Below are positions 57,301 to 64,000 of a stretch of DNA of 64,000 nt, one piece after another. The position numbers and the translations under genes are program-made. How positions within the stretch are numbered: the first letter of the stretch is position 1; every line of letters starts with the position of its first letter. Location: the NCBI GenBank assembly GCA_964429385.1, contig CAYSBR010000009.1, forward strand, positions 30,327 to 94,326, in the 5' to 3' direction. The DNA comes from UBA2377 sp964429385. Lineage in GTDB: Bacteria; Verrucomicrobiota; Verrucomicrobiia; Opitutales; Opitutaceae. Below the pieces are notes generated by a model, which ran no database searches, was not told the DNA's origin, and saw only the letters and a list, made by a program, of their open reading frames with translations.

Positions 57301-57673
57301 CCACGAGGGTCTTCTCAATGAGCTCGTAGAGGGCATTGAGCGAGAGGCGCAGGGGATTCTGGCTGCGGGCGAGCTCGGTGAGATTGGCGGCCACCTCGCG
57401 GCAGATGCCAGTGAGCCAGGCACGGTTGGCATCGTTGAAGATGTCCTTCTCGCCCTTGGCGAGGTCCGCATTGGTGCGGGCCTTGCCGAGCGTGTCGGCC
57501 ACCTCGGTCAGGCTGAACTTCTCTTCGCCATGGGGGCAAAGAAGGATGACCGGAGGGACGGAAATATCGGCAGTGGCGATGACGTCACGCCAGGCGTAAT
57601 GGGGTTTCTGTTCGACGGGGGTGTGGACAGTGCGTTTGAGAGCGAGGTCGTGCGCGAGGGTGGGATTGCTCAT
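54362..57673 (-). CDS. nrdA: Ribonucleoside-diphosphate reductase, alpha subunit (class Ia) with two ATP-cones
   Basis: With ATG at 57673 (MSNPTLAHDLALKR) it has 1103 residues, well above the ~760 of short NrdA. Two ATP-cones are visible: residues ~155-250 (LRVIRRNNQVVPWSDQKVEIAVRKTFL) and ~275-370 (MIMVKKADGANVFWDGADLRKRIEFATIG). The catalytic part has the redox-site pattern with SSCYLYYVDDSIEGI, NLCTEITLNTSNDETAVCNLGS and the thiyl-radical Cys in the same stretch. ATPTATISNITATSPCIEPTY is also present. The C-terminus ends in CEACQ, the Cys pair for re-reduction. nrdB lies about 130 bp upstream on the same strand. It makes dNTPs and is allosterically controlled by ATP/dATP. Confidence 0.97.
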   Translation of the reverse strand: MSNPTLAHDLALKRTVHTPVEQKPHYAWRDVIATADISVPPVILLCPHGEEKFSLTEVADTLGKARTNADLAKGEKDIFNDANRAWLTGICREVAANLTELARSQNPLRLSLNALYELIEKTLVDNNDYFVAKSLLLNRARKISIDRETAAVSSLRVIRRNNQVVPWSDQKVEIAVRKTFLSLQRDSAPAVGITQNVSARVHASKQAFVHIEEIQDMVQEELMKAGHYKVAEAYILFRAERSSVRDTGGEVADEEAVSAAGAPAQETMIMVKKADGANVFWDGADLRKRIEFATIGLDLCLSAEEIEQELRRAIYDQITQKDLDATIVLNSKTLIEKDADFAKFAGRIQLTYIYEEVLGWDIMRDGIGALKAAHQRAFKKYLEHGVAIKRLNPRLLDYDLSALAAALDPSSDLEFDFLGIQTLYDRYLIVDKTTTPSRRIETPQFFWMRVSMGLFLDEPAGRENKAAALYDLYKTRRFCSSTPTLFNAGTLHSQLSSCYLYYVDDSIEGIMLRGIAENAFLSKWAGGLGGSWTAVRGTGAYIGGTNGESQGVIPFLKLHNDQLVAVNQGGKRKGSGCAYLESWHNDIFEFLELRKNTGDDRRRTHDMNTANWIPDLFMKRMEARQSWTLFRSNQVKDLHELYGTAFEKRYLEYEQLAEEGKIHGQKVEALELWKKMLSMLFETGHPWITFKDACNIRSPQDHVGVIHSSNLCTEITLNTSNDETAVCNLGSVILESHLLPDGSLDHAKLRETIRTAVRALDNVIDINFYPTKAAETSNRRHRPIGMGVMGLAHALYLKGIAFASPEAVEFNDEAMEAIAYYAYEASSDLAAERGTYSTYKGSKWDRGLLPQDTVDLLEKERGVEVEVPRGGRMDWAPVRAKIAQQGMRNSNVLAIAPTATISNITATSPCIEPTYKNLFVKSNLSGEFIVLNPFLVKDLKARGLWNQEMIDHLKYFDGELKDIPTVPDDLKAKYLTAFDIDHKWIIDAAARRQKWIDQAQSVNLWIKTPDLKTLSHMYRHAWHTGLKTTYYLRSLGASNIEKATVAVKKEVRGAVATAEAESDKPKAENLTPAAGAKRQYTTEEKKACSIEAMRRGEECEACQ

Positions 57674-57803
57674 GGAGGCGGCGGGCGGAAGGATGCGGTG
57701 GCAGGGAGGGAAAAACAACCGGCGCGCCGCCAAAGGCGGCGAACCGGGATTGTGTGGGGTATGAGAAGCGAAAGAAGAATGAAACGGACAGCTCCGCGGG
57801 GTA

Positions 57804-58889
<1,086 letters not shown>

Positions 58890-59763
58890 GATGTCTGGCG
58901 GGGAAAAGGGTGTTAATTGGGCTGAAAAACCGCTGATTTTGGCGCGATCAAGGCCTTAGCGAACATAAGTTGCTAAAACTTATTCACGCGTTGCCAACCA
59001 CTACAGGATGTGGTCACCAGCAGCGACGACCACAACTAATTGGTCTTCGCGTTTTCCTCCGTCAACAGTTTGTCGCGCAAAGACCGCACTTTTAAGCGAA
59101 ATTTGGGCTTGCCGCATCCCACCAAACTTTACCCCGAGGGGAAAAAGCGAAAAAGAGGCAGAAATCGATTTTCAATGAGCCAAAATTCGGAGCGAAATCA
59201 GTGGAATTCAAATCAGTCGGAAGCACTGGCCTTTGCGCCTTGAAATTCGGAACAAGCCATCGCCGTCCCCGCGCGAGCCTCCCACAAAAACCCCATCGCA
59301 TCGCTCTCAAAAACAGCCGTCTCTAACCGACGGTTCAGCTTGGGCGCCGCAAGACGCCAGTCACAAGTATGACGGAGATTACCGCACCTTGCACCGGGGG
59401 TCCCAAGAAATTGGGCTTTAACCCGAGCCAGAGTTTTCCGGGCAAATTGGGCAAACGCCCTCCGCCATTGGCGCCATACTCGACGCGCAGTGGAGATTTG
59501 AGTGTTCACCTGAAGTCCCAGCGCAAAGCGTAGATTTGGGGCCAAGCGGTTCAAATAAAGCCGCGACCGTGACGCTATTGGCTCATCCGACGGCAGCCCG
59601 ACGAGAGGCGTGCCCCCCTCATCACTCCCCTCCTGCCTGTTGCGGCTACATCGCGGTGTGGGCCATCCTGACCGGCGTCACGAAGCGACCGCCACGTTCA
59701 ATCAACCCCTCTCCGTTCTTACGCGATCAAAGGGGGCGAGCCTGCGTTGTGTTTATGGACACA
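58890..59763. other. Long non-coding region upstream of nrdB
   Basis: Over about 870 bp no gene is supported; all open frames are short and lack domain or codon character. The part at 59200-59420 (rich in GCCTTGAAATTCGG-like text, with a frame on the minus strand reading LWEARAGTAMACSEFQG) looks like a dispersed repeat fragment. It also holds a small palindrome near nrdB and is bordered on the right by a terminator. Confidence 0.5.
58965..58983. promoter_or_regulatory. Palindrome upstream of nrdB
   Basis: ATAAGTT at 58965-58971 and AACTTAT at 58977-58983 form a perfect 7-bp inverted repeat with a 5-base spacer, about 76 bp upstream of the nrdB ATG. It has the size of a regulator binding site. 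It does not fit the NrdR-box consensus. Confidence 0.35.
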
Positions 59764-59765
59764 AA

Positions 59766-59793
59766 AAAGGCGGCCACCGAAGTGGCCGCCTTT
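59766..59793 (-). terminator. Intrinsic terminator of the second TonB receptor
   Basis: A perfect 12-bp stem (AAAGGCGGCCAC / GTGGCCGCCTTT) with loop CGAA, followed on the minus strand by TTTTTTGT. It lies 33 bp beyond the receptor stop codon. Confidence 0.88.
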
Positions 59794-59825
59794 GAACAAT
59801 TGACGGATAAAGGACTGATGCCGAC

Positions 59826-62800
59826 TTAGAACTCGTAGCGGGCGCTCAGCATGGCCGACCAGCGGGAAGCCGCCGGCTCGCCACGACCAAGGGACGGAGC
59901 GAAGGGCACGCCGTTGGCCAGATTCGCATTCACCGCGCTGTAAACATACTGGTTGTTCACACCGTCATACGACACATTGGCCACCGTTTCCGATTTCCGG
60001 AAGAACTGGTTGGACCCACGGATGAGCCCCCACTTGTTGTTCAACAGATTACCGACATTGAGGATGTCGAGACCGAGCACGACGCGGTGGCGCCAGCCGG
60101 GGAGCTTGACCGCCTGCTTGATACCAAAGTCAAACTGGTTGACCCAGGGATAGGTCTCCGAGTTGGCCGACAATGCCTGACCGGGGGTCAGGCCGAAACG
60201 GCTGACGATCCTGGCAAAGTTCTCCGCATCGGCCGGGGTGGCGAAACGGACCAGCGGGTCGTTTGCCGTCGGCACGTAGATCAGGTCGTTGTTCGTGACA
60301 TTGTCGCCATTGGCGTCCCCATTGAACACCAAGCTGAAGGGATAGCCACTGCGGCCCTCGTAAAAGAGCGAGAAGGTCGTCTTGTGGCCCTTGATGAGCT
60401 CGAGGTCCTTGGTGAGGTTGAAAATGACCCGGTCACGAATCTCCAGCTCGCTGCGGCTCTTTTCCTGAGCGTTGGTGTTGAACACCGAGCGGTTGTTCCA
60501 GTTCGAAGCCGCCACCGAGGAGGTGCCGAAAAGGACTTCGGTCGCCCGGGTGTTCACATAAGCGGCGCGCCAGTACCAGCCATCCTTTGTGCGCGGGCGC
60601 TCCAAGGAGAATGTGAAGGTATCCGTGCCGCCTTCTTCAGTGTTGCCAATCTTGATAATACGATTCGTGAACCCGGTATCAACCAAGCGGGTACCCGAGG
60701 CGGCTGCACCATAGGCATTGAAGTACATGGCGCGTCCGTCCGGACCGGTACGCGTTTGCTGAAGATTGATGTTCTCGTAGAAAACATCCTTCTTCACCCA
60801 GGTCTTTTCATACTCGGCCGTAGCCTTGAGATCCCAGAAGCCGAGGGCTCGCTCCACCGCGATATTGCCCTTCCAGCGGGAAGGCAGCTCAAAGTCGGGA
60901 TCAATGAAAGCCACTTGCTGGGCCGGCGGCACGCTGCCAGTCACGGACTGGTTGTCAGGATCGGCAGACACAATAGGTGCCAACAGACCGCCACCGGAGG
61001 AACCGGCGGAATATGTGCGGAAGTTAAAGCCGGTGTTGGAATAGCTGTTGGAGATCCAAACCCGGGGAGCGCGGCCATAAAACAGACCGATGCCGCCACG
61101 CACAATCGTACGCTTTTCCGTGTTGGGCTGCCAATTGAAACCAAACCGGGGCTGGATGACTTCCTTGCCGTCATAGGTGTGGTCATTGCGCACGCCAAAG
61201 GCGTTGAAAAACGCCTGATTGAAGGGCACGGCATCAGGAAGATCCGGAATATCCATGCGAAGGCCCAGATCGAGCGTCAGATTGGAGCTGATACGCCACG
61301 CATCATTTACAAAAAAGCCCAAGTTGCCGTCCTTGAACTCGGCCGCCGGGTTCACACCGGGGATGATCTGGTTGTAAGCAAAAAGCCGGTATTGCACCGC
61401 GCCAGTGTTATTGGCCGCGACCGCCAACAGTTCAGCCAGATTGTTGAATTCATAACGGCCATAGACATCCTGAACAAACAGGTTGTACACGTCGGCCATC
61501 TCATACTGAAAACCGGCCTGCAGGGTATGCTTGTCGCTCAGCTCATAGGAAGCGAACAGTTCCGCCGTATCGGTCTCGACACCCAGAATGTTGGCATGGC
61601 GGCTGCGCTCCGTGCCCGTCATGATGAAAGCCGTGTTGGACGAACCGGGGACGGGAATGTTGCGGATCTGCACCTGAGGCTGCCGCGCGGCATTCACCGG
61701 CGCGGAATCATAGGTGCTGCGGGAAAGGGAGATCTCCGTATTCAGCTTATCCGACCAACGGCTGATCAACTGGGCAATGTAGGAGGTATTGCGGGTCGAT
61801 TGGTCATACCAGTGCGAGTCAAACGAGAAGTTGTTCTGGCCGCTGCCACTCCCAAAGCCAGGGAAGGTCGGACGGGAGGACTCCACGTCATTGTAGCGGA
61901 AGGTGGCGCGATGGTTCGAATTGATCTCCCAATCGAGCTTCACCAGAATATTGTCGTCAGACAGATCGTTGCCAGCCGGGGGATTGGCGCTGCCAGGGAC
62001 GAAGCCAAGGCTCGTCAGGGCTTGGGTAACTTGCGAAAGCATCGCGTCATCTACCCGCGCAGCAGGAGATGGCGGGATGCGAACTTCGTCCACCTTCTCA
62101 TACGAAACCGAGAAGAACAGTTTGTTGGGAATAATGGGGCCGCTCAGGGTCGCACCAATGGTCTCTTCAGAAAACTCGGGCAGTCCATACAGGACTTCGT
62201 CCAAACGCTCCCCCACCATGCGGATACCGCTCAAAACCGAACGACCGCGATAGGTATAATAGAGGGATCCCTTGAACTCATTGCCACCGGACTTGGTCGT
62301 CGCATTGATACGCGCGCCGACAAACCCCGCATTGCGGGCATTGTAGGGGGCGGTCTCCACGGACAGGCCTTCCAGCGCATCCAAGGGTACCACATTGCGC
62401 TCAGCTGCGGTGTTGTTGGCGTTAAGGCCAAAAGGGTCGGAGGCGCTCACGCCGTCCACCTGAATGCTGTTGAAGCGGTTGCTAAGACCACTGACGGAAA
62501 TGCCCCGATCAAACGGATCACGGTTATAACTGATCCGGGGATCCATGCGGGCCAGGGAGTTGATCGAACGATCACCAACCGGCAGATTGCGGATGTCCTC
62601 GTTGCTCAAGTAGGAACCTGAACCGGTCTTGGAGACATCGAACATTGTGTCTTCGGCCGATGCAGTCACCTCGAAGCGGTCGAGCTGAATCACCTCTTCG
62701 CTTTCCATGCGCACCGAAACATCGGCCCCACGATCGATATCGAGATAGATCTCACGCACTTCAGTCGGCACAAAACCCGAAGAGAGCGAGGTGATCGAGT

Positions 62801-63053
62801 ACGGGCCGCCGGGGCGAAGGCCCCGCAGCACAAAGGTGCCGTCTACCCGCGAGGTCGCGGTCATCGTGGAGCCCGTGGGGACGTGCTGCACTTGAACCGT
62901 GGCACCGGAGAGCGGACGCCCGGAAGTGTCAGTGACCGTACCGGTCAATGACGACGTGGTGATAACTTGGCCCAATGAGACATTGGCCAAGGTCAGAGCG
63001 AGTGCCGCGGCACCCGCAAATAGGTATTTTAGAAACGAGTTCTTCTTTTGCAT
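59826..63053 (-). CDS. TonB-dependent outer-membrane receptor with a carboxypeptidase-regulatory-like N-terminal domain (Oar-like)
   Basis: The protein has 1075 residues. A signal peptide ends near ANVSLGQ. Residues ~30-115 are a carboxypeptidase-regulatory-like Ig fold (SLTGTVTDTSGRPLSGATVQVQHVPTGSTMTATSRVDGTFVLRGLRPG). The plug starts near ESEEVIQLDRFEVTASAED and contains IRNLPVGDRSINSLARMDPRISYN, NSIQVDGVSASDPFG and FVGARINATTKSGGNEFKGSLYYTYRG. The barrel follows and ends in SARYEF. It resembles Oar-type receptors for large or peptide ligands; no regulator or enzyme is next to it, so the ligand is unknown. Confidence 0.93.
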   Translation of the reverse strand: MQKKNSFLKYLFAGAAALALTLANVSLGQVITTSSLTGTVTDTSGRPLSGATVQVQHVPTGSTMTATSRVDGTFVLRGLRPGGPYSITSLSSGFVPTEVREIYLDIDRGADVSVRMESEEVIQLDRFEVTASAEDTMFDVSKTGSGSYLSNEDIRNLPVGDRSINSLARMDPRISYNRDPFDRGISVSGLSNRFNSIQVDGVSASDPFGLNANNTAAERNVVPLDALEGLSVETAPYNARNAGFVGARINATTKSGGNEFKGSLYYTYRGRSVLSGIRMVGERLDEVLYGLPEFSEETIGATLSGPIIPNKLFFSVSYEKVDEVRIPPSPAARVDDAMLSQVTQALTSLGFVPGSANPPAGNDLSDDNILVKLDWEINSNHRATFRYNDVESSRPTFPGFGSGSGQNNFSFDSHWYDQSTRNTSYIAQLISRWSDKLNTEISLSRSTYDSAPVNAARQPQVQIRNIPVPGSSNTAFIMTGTERSRHANILGVETDTAELFASYELSDKHTLQAGFQYEMADVYNLFVQDVYGRYEFNNLAELLAVAANNTGAVQYRLFAYNQIIPGVNPAAEFKDGNLGFFVNDAWRISSNLTLDLGLRMDIPDLPDAVPFNQAFFNAFGVRNDHTYDGKEVIQPRFGFNWQPNTEKRTIVRGGIGLFYGRAPRVWISNSYSNTGFNFRTYSAGSSGGGLLAPIVSADPDNQSVTGSVPPAQQVAFIDPDFELPSRWKGNIAVERALGFWDLKATAEYEKTWVKKDVFYENINLQQTRTGPDGRAMYFNAYGAAASGTRLVDTGFTNRIIKIGNTEEGGTDTFTFSLERPRTKDGWYWRAAYVNTRATEVLFGTSSVAASNWNNRSVFNTNAQEKSRSELEIRDRVIFNLTKDLELIKGHKTTFSLFYEGRSGYPFSLVFNGDANGDNVTNNDLIYVPTANDPLVRFATPADAENFARIVSRFGLTPGQALSANSETYPWVNQFDFGIKQAVKLPGWRHRVVLGLDILNVGNLLNNKWGLIRGSNQFFRKSETVANVSYDGVNNQYVYSAVNANLANGVPFAPSLGRGEPAASRWSAMLSARYEF

Positions 63054-63598
63054 GGCTAGGACAGGTTACTAATCGCGACCAACCTGTGGAGGCTGGAGAT
63101 TGATTTGGTTAGCTGAGGAATCGGAACCGCAGGGCATGGAGCCAGTCAAGCGCTGAACCCTGGCCCAGGGGAATGTTTGCGTGTTCGTAACAGCTGGAAG
63201 CCTGCCAATCTTTGAGCGTTACTCGCGAATTGGAGCCAAGACAGCTCTCTTCCGCCTCGCTCGCACCCACCTACTACATCTGCCCTATCCTTTGGAGGAA
63301 AGAATACCTCGGAGCGCTGATGGCCTCCCCGACTGATGACAAAGCTCGCCGAGGGAGTTTGATCGATCCGGATGCCCGCTTGGTCGGACTGGTCCAGGGC
63401 TGCCCGCGACCGTCGGAGTAACGGTTTGATCTGACATGTTGGCTTTCGGGCTCAGGTCATCGGTTAACCCGCCCTCTGCCTACCCTCTCAAATGTGCGAA
63501 AGACTCCGGACGTTATCCGCTATCGTTCAACTGCATGAGTCCGGCCTAGGGCCAATCTTTTAAAATAAAGCTGGCAGTTGAAACTGAATAAAAAAAGA
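63054..63598. other. Intergenic region between the TonB receptor and the rRNA terminator
   Basis: About 545 bp without a supported gene. A 69-codon frame at 63212-63421 has no ribosome site, domain or codon preference of its neighbours. The receptor promoter must lie here. I see no tRNA or repeat. Confidence 0.5.
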
Positions 63599-63628
63599 GG
63601 CCCGGCTCTTCTTTCGAAGAACCGGGCC
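63599..63628 (-). terminator. Terminator of the rRNA operon
   Basis: GGCCCGGCTCTTC at 63599-63611 pairs with GAAGAACCGGGCC at 63616-63628 with one mismatch and a four-base loop. On the minus strand it is followed by CCTCTTTTTTTATTC. It lies a few bases after the 5S gene. Confidence 0.88.
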
Positions 63629-63632
63629 ATAA

Positions 63633-63750
63633 ACCTGGCAACAACCTACTCTCGCGGGACCTATCGTCCTACTACCATTGGCTACTCGGGGCTTAACGGC
63701 CGTGTTCGGGATGGGAACGGGTGGAACCCCCGGTATATGATCACCAGGAA
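63633..63750 (-). rRNA. rrf: 5S ribosomal RNA
   Basis: Read on the minus strand it begins TCCTGGTGATCATATACCGG and contains CCATCCCGAACACGG and GTTAAGCCC, the conserved 5S loop sequences, and ends near GTTGCCAGG. The ends pair as the 5S helix I. The ends are placed to within a few bases. Confidence 0.95.
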
Positions 63751-63837
63751 GGGAAACCCCGACAGTGCGGGGTAATTCTAAAGCTTAGATATAAAATAAT
63801 GAAAGGGGGTGAGATAAACGCCTGAGAATACGAGCGC

Positions 63838-64000
63838 TTAAATTGCATAAACCGGCAAGGTCATTAGTAGCAGTTAGCTGAACGTGTTGCCACGCTTACA
63901 CTTCTGCCCTATCAACCGGGTGGTCTACCCGGACCTTGCACCACCTTGCGGTGGATTGTGATCTTATCTTGGGATGGGCTTGGCGCTTAGATGCTTTCAG
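63838..64000 (-). rRNA. rrl: 23S ribosomal RNA, 3' end (partial)
   Basis: Read on the minus strand it shows GTTGATAGGGCAGAAGTGTAAGCG and GAGCTAAC-like text (AGCTAACTGCTACTAATGACC), the 3' end of 23S. The gene continues beyond the window. It precedes 5S by about 90 bp, the usual order. Confidence 0.92.

Noticed and set aside
58995..59025. NrdR box near CCACTACAGGATGTGG upstream of nrdB
   Set aside because: Only the outer CCAC/GTGG pairs agree; the inner AT-rich consensus is not present and no second box is found at the usual spacing.
59213..59554. A 113-codon frame upstream of nrdB on the minus strand
   Set aside because: No recognisable domain; text looks like a dispersed repeat rather than a gene.
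60087..62621. Long plus-strand frame opposite the second TonB receptor
   Set aside because: Shadow of a strong receptor gene.
63212..63421. Small gene between the TonB receptor and the rRNA operon
   Set aside because: No ribosome site, domain or coding composition; the region reads as a promoter space.

Overview
The window is a chromosomal segment of a high-GC Gram-negative bacterium. It is most likely from the phylum Verrucomicrobiota, near Opitutaceae; this is inferred from gene content and protein style, not from a database search. Supporting signs are two large TonB-dependent receptors (one with the N-terminal FVVSTDKDYGY-type plug motif common in Opitutaceae), a Gld-like ABC operon with a DUF4340 protein and an AsmA-like protein, Gfo/Idh/MocA plus xylose-isomerase-like pairs, and a large NrdA with two ATP-cones. 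Most starts have no Shine-Dalgarno sequence and are often preceded by pyrimidine-rich DNA. The window ends inside an rRNA operon on the minus strand (5S and the 3' end of 23S).

Layout. 1-11.7 kb: a partial coiled-coil protein, a HAD acid phosphatase, a response regulator followed by a double cyclic-nucleotide-domain membrane protein and a further membrane protein, msrB, xseA with a TVP38-type membrane protein, a CPBP protease, proA and a secreted protein. 11.7-21.1 kb: a small unknown gene, birA, then a tight operon of ABC ATPase, permease, GldG-like protein, DUF4340 protein and AsmA-like protein, interrupted between permease and GldG-like gene by an inverted-repeat element. 21.2-25.1 kb: a CHASE-PAS-PAS hybrid histidine kinase. 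25.3-38.4 kb: a sulfatase-fold protein without its catalytic residues, a dienelactone hydrolase, an unusual two-gene membrane/coiled-coil unit, peptide deformylase, a papain-like protease, an SDR epimerase, a sugar-catabolic pair, a rhomboid protease, a secreted protein and a small glycosyltransferase. 38.4-41.5 kb: engB, a long intergenic palindrome, a DEAD-box helicase, an S4-domain protein and an RluA-type synthase. 41.6-46 kb: a TonB receptor divergent from a LacI-type regulator. 46.2-51.2 kb: a nitroreductase, a phytanoyl-CoA dioxygenase-like protein, a truncated haemoglobin, a TonB-domain protein and argC. 51.3-54.3 kb: the accessory spot, with a RayT transposase inside 31-bp inverted repeats and an AT-rich gene for a PIN-like, membrane-anchored protein. 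54.4-58.9 kb: nrdA and nrdB. 59.8-63.1 kb: a second TonB receptor. 63.6 kb to end: the rRNA operon.

The most interesting locus is 51.3-54.3 kb. A single-gene transposon with REP-like ends lies next to a compositionally foreign gene whose product combines a probable winged helix, a PIN-like nuclease core with its acidic residues, a coiled coil and two C-terminal membrane helices. It sits directly after the nrdA terminator. I read it as a candidate solitary defence or toxin gene, which is inference. Other points to check are the catalytically dead sulfatase, the inverted repeats inside the ABC operon and after engB, and the TonB domain placed near the N-terminus of a longer protein.
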